From the NCBI RefSeq assembly GCF_024199945.1, contig NZ_JANADP010000001.1, positions 7,750,001 to 7,814,000 of the forward strand: 64,000 nt of DNA, in the 5' to 3' direction. The notes under the pieces were generated by a model, which did no database searches, was not told the DNA's origin, and saw only the letters and a program-made list of their open reading frames with translations. This DNA is from Bradyrhizobium sp. CCGUVB4N (lineage in GTDB: Bacteria > Pseudomonadota > Alphaproteobacteria > Rhizobiales > Xanthobacteraceae). The position numbers were made by a program, and so were the translations under genes. Shown one piece after another: positions 17,224 to 25,341 of this stretch. The stretch's first letter is position 1. The number at the start of each line of letters is the position of its first letter.

Positions 17224-17401
17224 CCCTCCCCCCTCTTGTCCGCCGAAGCCCGCCTTCGGGCGAAGGCGGATGCGGGGGAGGGCTAGGGAGAGGGGTCCAC
17301 ACGGGGACTCTTTCCACCACGAGCACTCCGCTGCACCGATCTCAAGCACACCATTTCCTTGGCCACCCCTCTCCCCACCCTCCCCCGCAAGGGGGGGAGG
17401 G
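17224..17401. repeat. Inverted pair of GC palindromes, gene-less (MITE-like)
   Basis: Copy A (17224-17296) and copy B (17365-17401) are inverted versions of the element that bounds the DUF559 gene at 41260-41695. Copy A carries a 36-base insertion (17235-17270) that itself folds as TCCGCC...GGCGGA with an inner CCCG/CGGG. The 68-base core (17297-17364) has no ORF. The element lies between cysNC and glcB. Confidence 0.7.
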
Positions 17402-17631
17402 TGCGCAGTTGCGTGCGCGGCGGGTAGCCGGGCTCGATCGATTGTCACTCGATCGCTTGTAAAACGCGTCAACCCTCACCTCGGCTTGACATTTTGACAG
17501 ACCTTTAGGGGTCTTCTCACCGCCCCGATTTTGAGGCTAATAGGTCCCGAAAGCCGCCCTGAGCGGGCACGTTTTGCTGCTGTCGGGTCAAAAGCAGCCA
17601 AAAACAGCCATTTCCAACAAGAAAGACCATC
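17402..17631 (+). other. glcB upstream region
   Basis: This non-coding leader of malate synthase holds a weak CTTGAC at 17485-17490, the small inverted repeat AGACC/GGTCT around 17499-17514, and a purine-rich AAGAAAGA before the ATG. No riboswitch or small ORF is recognisable. Together with the repeat at 17224-17401 it accounts for the 456-base gap after cysNC. Confidence 0.35.
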
Positions 17632-19797
17632 ATGAAACGCGTCGACGCCCACGGATTGAAGATCGCCCCCGTCCTTTTCGATTTCATCGCCAAGGAAGCC
17701 GCCCCGAAAGCCGGGATCGCGCCGGATGCGTTCTGGGCCGGGGTCGCCGGCATCATCAAGGAGCTGGGCCCGAAGAACCGGTCACTGCTCGCCTTCCGTG
17801 ATCAGCTGCAGGCCAAGATCGACGACTGGCACCGCGCCAACAAGGGCAAGGCGTTCGACCTCGACGCCTACACCGCCTTCCTGAAAGAGATCGGCTATCT
17901 CGTCCCGGAGCCGGCGACGCAGAAGGTCGAGACCGCCAATGTCGACGAAGAGATCGGCAAGATCTGCGGCCCGCAGCTGGTCGTGCCGCTCACCAATGCG
18001 CGCTACGCGCTGAACGCGGCGAATGCGCGCTGGGGCTCGCTCTATGACGCCTTCTACGGCACCGACGCGATCCCGCACGATCCGTCCGAGAGCGGCAAGG
18101 GTTACAACAAGGCGCGCGGCGACAAGGTGATCGCCAAGGCCAAGGCTTTCCTCGACGCCGCCGCGCCGCTGGCGACCGGCAGCCATACCGACGTCACCGC
18201 CTATAGCGTCGTCGCAGGCCAGCTCGCGGTGAAGCTGAAGAGCGGCAACGCCACCGCGCTGAAGAACGCCGCGCAGTTCGCCGGCTTCCAGGGCGATGCG
18301 GCCGCGCCGAGCGCTGTGCTGCTCGCCAACAACGGTCTGCATGTCGAGGTCAAGATCGACCGCACCAGCGTGATCGGCAAGGACGATCCGGCCGGCGTCG
18401 CCGACATGATCATGGAATCGGCCGTGTCGACCATTCTCGACATGGAAGACTCCGTCGCCGCCGTCGACGCCGAGGACAAGGTGCTGGTCTATCGCAACAC
18501 GCTCGGCCTGATGAACGGCACGCTGTCGGCAGACTTCGAGAAGGGCGGCAAGACGCTGACGCGTTCGCTCAACGCCGACCGCAGCTACAAGACGCCGGAC
18601 GGCAAGGGCGAGGTCAAGCTGCACGGCCGCAGCCTGCTGCTGATGCGCAATTGCGGTCACCACATGTTCACGGACGCGGTGCTGGACGAGAAGGGCGAGG
18701 AGGTGCCGGAAGGCCTGCTCGACGCCGCCGTCTCGGGCTTGCTCGCGATCCACGACCTCAAGGGCAACTCCAAGGTCAAGAACAGCCGCACGGGATCTGC
18801 CTATATCGTCAAGCCGAAGATGCACGGCCCGGACGAGGTCTCGTTCACCTGCGAGATTTTTGATCGCGTCGAGAAGATTCTGGGCCTGCCTGAGAACACC
18901 CTCAAGGTCGGCATCATGGACGAGGAGCGGCGCACCACCGTCAACCTCAAGGCCTCCATCCAGCGTGCCTCCAAGCGCATCATGTTCATCAACACCGGCT
19001 TCCTCGACCGCACCGGCGACGAGATCCACACCTCGATGGAAGCGGGTCCGATGATCCGCAAGAACGAGATGAAGGCGCAGGCCTGGATCAAGGCCTATGA
19101 GGACTGGAACGTCGACATGGGCCTGATCGACGGCCTGCCCGGCCATGCCCAGATCGGCAAGGGCATGTGGGCTGCACCGGACAAGATGGCGGACATGCTC
19201 CAGCAGAAGCTCGCCCATCCGCAGGCCGGTGCCACCACGGCGTGGGTGCCCTCGCCGACTGCGGCGACCCTGCACGCCCTGCACTATCACCAGGTCAACG
19301 TCATCGCGCGGCAGCAAGAACTCACCAAGGGCGGTCCGCGCGCAAAGCTCTCGGACATCCTCACCATTCCGGTGTCGAAGTCGAACTGGGCGCCCGACGA
19401 CGTCAAGCAGGAGATCGACAACAACTGCCAGGGCATCCTTGGCTACGTCGTGCGCTGGATCGACCAGGGCGTCGGCTGCTCCAAGGTGCCTGACATCCAT
19501 GATGTCGGCCTGATGGAAGACCGCGCCACCTTGCGCATTTCCAGCCAGCATCTCGCCAATTGGCTGCACCAGGGCGTCATCACCGAGGCACAGGTGATGG
19601 AATCGCTCAAGCGCATGGCCGTGGTCGTCGACAAGCAGAACGCCGGCGATGCGATCTACAAGCCGATGGCGCCCGCCTTCGACGGCACAGCCTTCAAGGC
19701 GGCCTGCGATCTCATCTTCAAGGGCCGCGAGCAGCCGAACGGCTACACCGAATACATCCTCACCGCGCGCCGCCGCGAGGCCAAAGCGGCGGGCTGA
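17632..19797 (+). CDS. glcB: Malate synthase G
   Basis: This 721-residue cytosolic enzyme condenses glyoxylate with acetyl-CoA to malate, in the glyoxylate shunt or glycolate use. Length and sequence match the monomeric G isoform. Landmarks are STILDMEDSVAAVDAEDK, GRSLLLMRNCGHHMF, LKVGIMDEERRTTVNLK (metal and glyoxylate site region) and DGLPGHAQIGKGMWAAPD. No aceA or glc genes are adjacent. A strong terminator follows 20 bases after the stop. Confidence 0.95.
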   Translation: MKRVDAHGLKIAPVLFDFIAKEAAPKAGIAPDAFWAGVAGIIKELGPKNRSLLAFRDQLQAKIDDWHRANKGKAFDLDAYTAFLKEIGYLVPEPATQKVETANVDEEIGKICGPQLVVPLTNARYALNAANARWGSLYDAFYGTDAIPHDPSESGKGYNKARGDKVIAKAKAFLDAAAPLATGSHTDVTAYSVVAGQLAVKLKSGNATALKNAAQFAGFQGDAAAPSAVLLANNGLHVEVKIDRTSVIGKDDPAGVADMIMESAVSTILDMEDSVAAVDAEDKVLVYRNTLGLMNGTLSADFEKGGKTLTRSLNADRSYKTPDGKGEVKLHGRSLLLMRNCGHHMFTDAVLDEKGEEVPEGLLDAAVSGLLAIHDLKGNSKVKNSRTGSAYIVKPKMHGPDEVSFTCEIFDRVEKILGLPENTLKVGIMDEERRTTVNLKASIQRASKRIMFINTGFLDRTGDEIHTSMEAGPMIRKNEMKAQAWIKAYEDWNVDMGLIDGLPGHAQIGKGMWAAPDKMADMLQQKLAHPQAGATTAWVPSPTAATLHALHYHQVNVIARQQELTKGGPRAKLSDILTIPVSKSNWAPDDVKQEIDNNCQGILGYVVRWIDQGVGCSKVPDIHDVGLMEDRATLRISSQHLANWLHQGVITEAQVMESLKRMAVVVDKQNAGDAIYKPMAPAFDGTAFKAACDLIFKGREQPNGYTEYILTARRREAKAAG

Positions 19798-19816
19798 GGC
19801 CGATCATTCGAACACC

Positions 19817-19847
19817 AAAAGCCCCGGCTCGCGCCGGGGCTTTTTTT
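19817..19847. terminator. Rho-independent terminator of glcB
   Basis: The stem GCCCCGGC/GCCGGGGC with loop TCGC is followed by seven T and preceded by four A. It can work in both directions and so may also end the convergent small membrane-protein gene at 19867-20022. Confidence 0.9.
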
Positions 19848-19866
19848 GTTGGAAGCCGAAGCCCCG

Positions 19867-20022
19867 CTAAAACACCGCGAGATATTTCAGCAGCGACACG
19901 ATGCCGATGATGATGACGACGACGCGCGCAATCTGCTTGGCGCGACCGTCCATCGGCAGCATATTGATAAGATAGAGAACGAGAATAATGACGAGAAAGG
20001 TGACGAGTACGCCGACCAACAT
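19867..20022 (-). CDS. Small membrane protein (Thivi_2564-like)
   Basis: This 51-residue protein is shorter than most gene-finder limits. Translation from ATG 20022 gives an N-terminal hydrophobic helix (MLVGVLVTFLVIILVLYL), a short polar turn with MLPMDGRAKQIAR, and a second helix VVVIIIGIVSLLKYL. That two-helix layout fits the small inner-membrane proteins annotated as the Thivi_2564 family. Function is unknown. GAAGGGGG-like purines precede the start. It is convergent with glcB and shares its terminator. Confidence 0.7.
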   Translation of the reverse strand: MLVGVLVTFLVIILVLYLINMLPMDGRAKQIARVVVIIIGIVSLLKYLAVF

Positions 20023-20144
20023 CGCAGGGCCCCCTTCAGACAAATTGCTAACGAGGTCCTAACGCCTGTCTCGCGCGCCGGTTCCATCCGCGCAACCCCT
20101 TACAACTTCTAGTAAATGCGTAATTCTACCGGCAGGCAGCCGGC

Positions 20145-20164
20145 CTAAAACTTTACCCTTTTCG
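20145..20164 (+). promoter_or_regulatory. Shared upstream box of chemoreceptor gene 1
   Basis: The 20-base sequence CTAAAACTTTACCCTTTTCG matches the region before the second receptor (22428-22447) at 16 of 20 positions, and both lie about 125-132 bases before the start codon. Surrounding sequence is not conserved between the two, so a promoter or operator role is plausible. Confidence 0.45.
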
Positions 20165-20296
20165 TTTCAGATGCAGAAACCGTACGGCCCTGCGTGCCAC
20201 GAACGGTATGCGATTGCCGATGCGACCGCCCCCGTTGTCTTGTTTTTTCCGGGGCGTCTTTGCCGAACTTTGAAATGGGAATTTGGGGGGACTTCG

Positions 20297-22390
20297 ATGC
20301 TCAATCGTCTGACCGTGTCCGCACTGCTGAAGGCAGTGATCGCGATCACGTCGATCTGCGTGGTGATCGCACTCTCGCTCACCGCCTACGAGTCCTGGGA
20401 TCGCCTCAAGACCGCCAACCGCATCTCGGCGATCGCCGACGCCTCCGCCGATCTGTTCAAGGCGATGCACAATCTGCGCACCGATCGTTCCACCACCTCG
20501 CGGCTGCTGGCCGCGACCGAACCGATGGATTCCGAGATCGAGAGATACCTCCGCAACTTGCGCGACGCCCAGATGCCGGCGATGGCACGCGCGCTCGAGC
20601 TGTTGCCGAGCATGGACTTCCCGCGATCCGGCACACTTGTACCGGAGCTCGCGCGCCTCAACAAACTGCTGATCGAGGAGCAGAAGGAATTCTGGGAGAA
20701 CGTCGCCAAGCCGAAGGACCAGCGCCGCGCGGGCCTGACCAAGGAATACATGGAGACGACGCAGGGCCTGCTCGACGTGCTCGACAATCTCGGGAACACG
20801 CTGGCCGCCACCGTCAACCACCAGGACGCCGAGATCGACCAGCTGCTGTCGATCAAGCAAAACGCCTGGCTGCTGCGCAACACCGCGGGCGAAGGTTCGC
20901 TGATCGTCTCGATGGGACTTGCAGCCGGCAAGATCACGCCGGAAGCGCGCTACAACTATACCCAATTTGTCGGCGGCACGAGCGCGATGTGGAAGGCACT
21001 GGAATTGGCGACCTCGGGCATGCAATTGCCGCCCACCCTCGCCTCCGCCATGGCCGGCGCCAAGACCGCCTATTTCGATCCGCAATATCTAGCCTTGCGT
21101 GACCGCCTCGCGGACGCGCTGGTCAAGGGCGAGAAGGCCGAGATGACGGCCAACCAGTGGAGCCCGGTCACGGTCGGCCGCATGGCAAGCGCGGTCGCGG
21201 TCGCCGAAGCCGCCCTCGACGCCGCCAGGACGCACACCCTCGATCAACGCGGTTCTGCGCTGCGCGCGCTGATCGTGCAGCTCGTGCTGCTGGCGCTCGC
21301 CATCGGGCTTGCCGTGGGCGCGATCATGCTGGTCAGCCGCCGCGTCATCAACCCGCTCAACACCATTCGCGATGCCATGCTCAAGGTCGCCGGCGGCGAT
21401 CTCGCCGTCGACAGCGGTTATCTCGATCGCCAGGACGAGATTGGCGCCCTTGCCGGCGCGCTGGAGACCTTCAAGCAGCAGGCCACCGAAAAGCTCAAGA
21501 TCGAAGAACACGAGCGCGAGCGCAACGTCGGCGCTGTCGCACGGCAGCGCGCGGTGGAAGCCTATGTCGGGGAGTTCGAGGGCGCGGTGCGCAAGACGCT
21601 CGGCGAGCTGAACGATGCGTCGGGCCAAATGCGCAAGACCTCGGGCGATCTCTCAGCCGTCTCGCGCCAGACCAACGACCGCGTCCAGGTCGCCGGCAAG
21701 GCCTCCAATGACGCCTCCATGAGCGTCGACAGCGTCGCGGCCGCCGCCGAAGAGCTCTCGGCCTCGATCAACGACATCAGCCAGCAGGCCGCGCATGCCG
21801 CCGGCATCGCCGGTCGCGCCGTGACGCAGGCACGCGAGACCGACGGCACCGTTCAGGGCCTGCAGAAGTCCGCAGGACGCATCGGCGAGGTGGTCGGCCT
21901 GATCAACACCATCGCGCAGCAGACCAATCTGCTCGCGCTCAACGCCACGATCGAAGCAGCGCGCGCCGGTGAAGCCGGCCGCGGCTTTGCTGTCGTCGCC
22001 TCCGAGGTGAAGTCGCTGGCGAGCCAGACGGCGAAGGCGACGGAGGAAATCTCCGAACAGATCGCCGACATCCAGAAGGTCGCCGGCGATGCCATCAACG
22101 CGATCCAGACCATTGGCGGCATCATCGGCGAGGTCAACGAGGTCGCGACCGCGATCGCGGCTGCCGTGCAGGAGCAGGGCGCGGCGACGCAGGAGATCAC
22201 GCGCAGCACTCAATATGCCGCTCAGGGCACCAAGAACGTCTCGGACAACATCACTGGCGTGAAAGCCGATGCGGATGCCGCAGCCGCGGCCGCCGACAAT
22301 GTAAAGAGCGCCTCCGAGATGCTGGAGACCCAGAGCAACCAGCTCGGCCACCAGGTCAGCGACTTCCTCGGCAAGATCCGCGCGGCGTAA
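20297..22390 (+). CDS. Methyl-accepting chemotaxis protein (tandem copy 1)
   Basis: This 697-residue transmembrane chemoreceptor has a first helix near residues 10-30, a periplasmic helical sensor to about 323, a second helix (LIVQLVLLALAIGLAVGAIM, about 325-347), a HAMP domain to about 400, and a cytoplasmic signalling coil. The kinase-binding tip reads IAQQTNLLALNATIEAAR. It ends DFLGKIRAA, with no CheR-binding pentapeptide. ATG 20297 is chosen because GGGGGGAC precedes it and copy 2 starts identically (MLNRLTVS); an upstream ATG at 20171 is rejected. Ligand unknown. Confidence 0.92.
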   Translation: MLNRLTVSALLKAVIAITSICVVIALSLTAYESWDRLKTANRISAIADASADLFKAMHNLRTDRSTTSRLLAATEPMDSEIERYLRNLRDAQMPAMARALELLPSMDFPRSGTLVPELARLNKLLIEEQKEFWENVAKPKDQRRAGLTKEYMETTQGLLDVLDNLGNTLAATVNHQDAEIDQLLSIKQNAWLLRNTAGEGSLIVSMGLAAGKITPEARYNYTQFVGGTSAMWKALELATSGMQLPPTLASAMAGAKTAYFDPQYLALRDRLADALVKGEKAEMTANQWSPVTVGRMASAVAVAEAALDAARTHTLDQRGSALRALIVQLVLLALAIGLAVGAIMLVSRRVINPLNTIRDAMLKVAGGDLAVDSGYLDRQDEIGALAGALETFKQQATEKLKIEEHERERNVGAVARQRAVEAYVGEFEGAVRKTLGELNDASGQMRKTSGDLSAVSRQTNDRVQVAGKASNDASMSVDSVAAAAEELSASINDISQQAAHAAGIAGRAVTQARETDGTVQGLQKSAGRIGEVVGLINTIAQQTNLLALNATIEAARAGEAGRGFAVVASEVKSLASQTAKATEEISEQIADIQKVAGDAINAIQTIGGIIGEVNEVATAIAAAVQEQGAATQEITRSTQYAAQGTKNVSDNITGVKADADAAAAAADNVKSASEMLETQSNQLGHQVSDFLGKIRAA

Positions 22391-22427
22391 GGCGCGCGGC
22401 TAGGTAATTTTACGGCAGAAACACTGT

Positions 22428-22447
22428 CTAAGTTTTTACCCTTTTCA
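22428..22447 (+). promoter_or_regulatory. Shared upstream box of chemoreceptor gene 2
   Basis: CTAAGTTTTTACCCTTTTCA is the counterpart of 20145-20164. It lies in the 180-base gap between the two receptor genes, 123 bases before the second start, suggesting that copy 2 has its own promoter. Confidence 0.45.
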
Positions 22448-22459
22448 GGCCAAATGGCT

Positions 22460-22488
22460 CAAGGCGCCTGCCATAGGTAGGCGCCTTG
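22460..22488 (+). other. Leader hairpin 1 before chemoreceptor 2
   Basis: A perfect 10-base inverted repeat, CAAGGCGCCT (22460-22469) and AGGCGCCTTG (22479-22488), with a 9-base loop. No T-run follows, so it is not a classical terminator of copy 1. Confidence 0.75.
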
Positions 22489-22506
22489 ATTGCGCGCATC
22501 CCTTTG

Positions 22507-22553
22507 GTTTCGAAGTTCGTGGGGCTGCCGTTCGGGGCCACGAACTTCGAAAC
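22507..22553 (+). other. Leader hairpin 2 before chemoreceptor 2
   Basis: A perfect 16-base inverted repeat, GTTTCGAAGTTCGTGG (22507-22522) and its complement (22538-22553), around a 15-base loop containing a small CCG/CGG stem. It ends 17 bases before the ATG at 22571, just ahead of the GGGGTG ribosome-binding site, so it could affect translation or transcript stability. Confidence 0.8.
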
Positions 22554-22570
22554 GCGTACCGGGGTGTCCG

Positions 22571-24664
22571 ATGCTCAACCGCTTGACCGTATCCACGCTG
22601 CTGAAGGCGGTGATTCTCTCCACCGCGCTCGTCGTCGTCATCGGCTTCTCGATCAGCGCATGGAGCTCATGGGGCCGGCTGCAGCAGGCCAACCGGATCG
22701 TCGCGGTTTCGGCGGCCTCGGCCGAAGTATTCAAGGCGATGGCCAACATCCGGGCCGACCGCTCGACCAGCAACCGCCAGCTCACCTCCGACGTCCCGAT
22801 GGACAAGGACATCGAAAAATACATCCGCGATATCCGCGAAGCGCTGATGCCCGCGCTTGCGCGCGCCATCGAAATCCTGCCTTCGATCGACATGCCCCAG
22901 CGCGAGGCGATGGTTACAGACCTCGACCGGTTCAACAAGGCGCTGCTCGCGGCGCAGACCGAATTCTGGACCGAAGCTGCCAAGCCGAAAGCGTCGCGCC
23001 GCGCAGCGCTGGTTAAGGAATACACCGACAGCGAAGATGGGTTGATGTCGGTGCTCGAAAAGCTGTCACCGCTTCTCGCCGCAAGCGTCAACCACCAGGA
23101 CCCGACGATCGACCAGTTGCTGATGATCAAGCAGATGGCGTGGCTGCTGCGCCTGAATGCCGGCGAATCCTCGCTGATCGTCGGCAATGCACTCGGCAGC
23201 GGCAAGATCGCGCCAGAGGTCCAGCTCGCCTACACGAAATGGGCCGGCGGCACCGAGACCGCCTGGAACGCAATCGAGCTCGCCGCGACCGGCATGCAAT
23301 TGCCGCCGGCGTTGAGCTCGGCAATGGCCGAAGCCAAATCGACCTATTTCGATCCGCAATACGCTGCCACGCGTGACGGAATCATCACGGCGATCGCCAA
23401 GGGCGAGAAGGCGTCGATGACCGCCAACCAGTGGAGCCCCTATTCGGTGCCCCGCATGATGACGGCAGTGAAGCTTGCGGATGCGGCGCTACAGGCCGCC
23501 AAGGACCATTCCGCGGCCCAGCGCTCGGCCGCCGTCCAGTCGCTGATCGTCAACACCGCCCTGCTGATTGCTGCCATCATCCTGACCGGTGCTGCAATGC
23601 TGGCCGTCAGCCGCCGCGTGATCACGCCGTTGCATCGGATCCGCGACGCCATGCTCAAGGTCGCCGGTGGCGATCTCGGCGTCGACAGCGGTTATCTCGA
23701 CCGTCACGACGAGATCGGCTCGCTCGCCGGTGCGCTGGAGACCTTCAAGCAGCAGGCGATCGACAAGCTCAAGATCGAGGAGCAGGAGCGCGAGCGCAAT
23801 GCCGGTGCGGCCGCGCGCCAGCGCGCCATGGAAACCTATGTCGGCGAATTCGAGGGCGTGGTGCGCAAGTCGCTCGGCGAATTGAGCGATGCCTCGGCCG
23901 AGATGCGCAAGACCTCGGGTGATCTCTCCGCCGTGTCGCGTCAGACCAACGAGCGCGTCGAGGTCGCCGGCAAAGCCTCCAACGACGCCTCCACCAGCGT
24001 CGAGAGCGTCGCGGCGGCAGCCGAAGAACTTTCGGCCTCGATCAACGACATCAGCCAGCAGGCCGCGCATGCCGCAGGGATCGCCAGCCGCGCCGTCAAC
24101 CAGGCGCGCGAAACCGACGGCACCGTGCAGGGGCTGGCGCAATCCGCAGGCCGCATCGGCGAGGTCGTCGGACTGATCAACACCATCGCGGCACAGACCA
24201 ACCTTCTCGCCCTCAATGCCACGATCGAGGCTGCGCGGGCCGGCGAGGCCGGCCGCGGCTTTGCGGTTGTCGCCTCCGAGGTGAAGTCACTGGCAAGCCA
24301 GACCGCGAAGGCGACCGAGGAGATCTCGGAGCAGATCGCCGACATCCAGAAGGTTGCCGGCGACGCCATCAACGCCATCCAGGCGATCGGCGGCATCATC
24401 GGCGAGGTCAACGAGGTCGCGACCGCGATTGCCGCCGCCGTGCAGGAACAGGGCGCAGCGACGCAAGAGATCACCCGCAGCACGCAATATGCCGCGCAGG
24501 GCACCAAGAACGTCTCCGACAACATCACCGGCGTGAAGGCCGACGCCGACACCGCGGCCGGCGCCGCAGACAACGTCAAGCAGGCCTCGCAGATGCTGGA
24601 GACCCAGAGCCGTCAGCTCGGCGATCAGGTCAGCGACTTCCTGGGCAAGATCCGCGCGGCGTAG
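22571..24664 (+). CDS. Methyl-accepting chemotaxis protein (tandem copy 2)
   Basis: This 697-residue chemoreceptor has exactly the same length and domain plan as the preceding gene: helix 1, helical periplasmic sensor, helix 2 (LIVNTALLIAAIILTGAAML), HAMP and signalling coil with the tip IAAQTNLLALNATIEAAR. HAMP and cytoplasmic parts are almost identical to copy 1. The periplasmic part is clearly diverged, as expected for a duplicated receptor acquiring a different ligand. ATG 22571 is supported by the common MLNRLTVS start. It ends five bases before the convergent DUF2865 gene. Confidence 0.92.
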   Translation: MLNRLTVSTLLKAVILSTALVVVIGFSISAWSSWGRLQQANRIVAVSAASAEVFKAMANIRADRSTSNRQLTSDVPMDKDIEKYIRDIREALMPALARAIEILPSIDMPQREAMVTDLDRFNKALLAAQTEFWTEAAKPKASRRAALVKEYTDSEDGLMSVLEKLSPLLAASVNHQDPTIDQLLMIKQMAWLLRLNAGESSLIVGNALGSGKIAPEVQLAYTKWAGGTETAWNAIELAATGMQLPPALSSAMAEAKSTYFDPQYAATRDGIITAIAKGEKASMTANQWSPYSVPRMMTAVKLADAALQAAKDHSAAQRSAAVQSLIVNTALLIAAIILTGAAMLAVSRRVITPLHRIRDAMLKVAGGDLGVDSGYLDRHDEIGSLAGALETFKQQAIDKLKIEEQERERNAGAAARQRAMETYVGEFEGVVRKSLGELSDASAEMRKTSGDLSAVSRQTNERVEVAGKASNDASTSVESVAAAAEELSASINDISQQAAHAAGIASRAVNQARETDGTVQGLAQSAGRIGEVVGLINTIAAQTNLLALNATIEAARAGEAGRGFAVVASEVKSLASQTAKATEEISEQIADIQKVAGDAINAIQAIGGIIGEVNEVATAIAAAVQEQGAATQEITRSTQYAAQGTKNVSDNITGVKADADTAAGAADNVKQASQMLETQSRQLGDQVSDFLGKIRAA

Positions 24665-24669
24665 GCCCC

Positions 24670-25323
24670 CTACTCCTTCGCCACCACCGGAACCTGGCGG
24701 AATTTCGCGCGGATCTTTTCCGGCAAGGGCGAGAAGTTCATCGCGATACCGCGGCGATCGTTGGCGTTGCGATTGGCGACGACGAGGCCGTCGCTACCCG
24801 CAACGATATCGCCCTTGCGCAAGGTCGGATCGTCCTCGGCCTTGAGCGAAGCGAGGCCGGTCGGATCCTTGCCGTTGCAGGTACACCCGGACACGATCTC
24901 GTTGCGATAGCGGAAGGCGTTCGGCAGATCGGAATAGGATTTTCCGCTGTCGGTCGTGGCGTCGTCGATATTGCTGCCATATACCAGCGAGGTTTCCGAC
25001 GCCGGACAGAAGCTCTTGCAGGATTGTGCCTTGCTCTCGGCGTCGTTGCCCTGCGCCGGGAAATAGCGCCCGTCGCAGCCGCGCACGCAATAGGCCGTGC
25101 CACCGCCATAGGAAGCGCGCTGGCGCGGCGCGTCGTAGCGCGGCATGTCGTCGTTCGGGAACGGCACCCGGATCTCGGGCGGCGGCCGCATGCGGAAGCC
25201 ACCGAACAGCGCCGAGAAGAAATCCTCCGCATGCGCCGAGGGCGCCAGCACAAGGCCGAGGCAAGCGACCGTGACGAACGCGGCCGTTCCGCCAGCGAGC
25301 CTGGTGATCGAACGTCTCATCAT
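24670..25323 (-). CDS. DUF2865 exported cysteine-rich protein
   Basis: This 217-residue protein has a signal peptide (to about ALA/PSAHA, residue 32) followed by a DUF2865 domain. Conserved cysteines appear in YCVRGCDGRYFP, SKAQSCKSFCPAS and VSGCTCNGKDP, suggesting disulfide bonds in the periplasm. A motif SLVYGSNIDDATTDSGKSY and a FRYRNEIV segment are typical of the family. Function is unknown. It lies 18 bases after an L,D-transpeptidase gene on the same strand, which suggests a cell-envelope role. Confidence 0.8.
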   Translation of the reverse strand: MMRRSITRLAGGTAAFVTVACLGLVLAPSAHAEDFFSALFGGFRMRPPPEIRVPFPNDDMPRYDAPRQRASYGGGTAYCVRGCDGRYFPAQGNDAESKAQSCKSFCPASETSLVYGSNIDDATTDSGKSYSDLPNAFRYRNEIVSGCTCNGKDPTGLASLKAEDDPTLRKGDIVAGSDGLVVANRNANDRRGIAMNFSPLPEKIRAKFRQVPVVAKE

Positions 25324-25341
25324 GCAACCTCACTCAACTCT

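Noticed and set aside
17224..17401. CRISPR-like spacing of GC palindromes
   Set aside because: Only two copies exist, in opposite orientation, with no regular spacers or cas genes.
15091..17472. 793-codon minus-strand frame opposite cysNC
   Set aside because: Composition is typical of antisense frames and cysNC on the plus strand is unmistakable. The frame also runs through the intergenic repeat.
17782..19569. 595-codon minus-strand frame opposite glcB
   Set aside because: It is an antisense shadow with no recognisable domain. Malate synthase G fully explains the region.
22460..22488. Hairpin as terminator of chemoreceptor copy 1
   Set aside because: No T-run follows the stem, and it lies about 70 bases after the stop and downstream of the presumed promoter box of copy 2.
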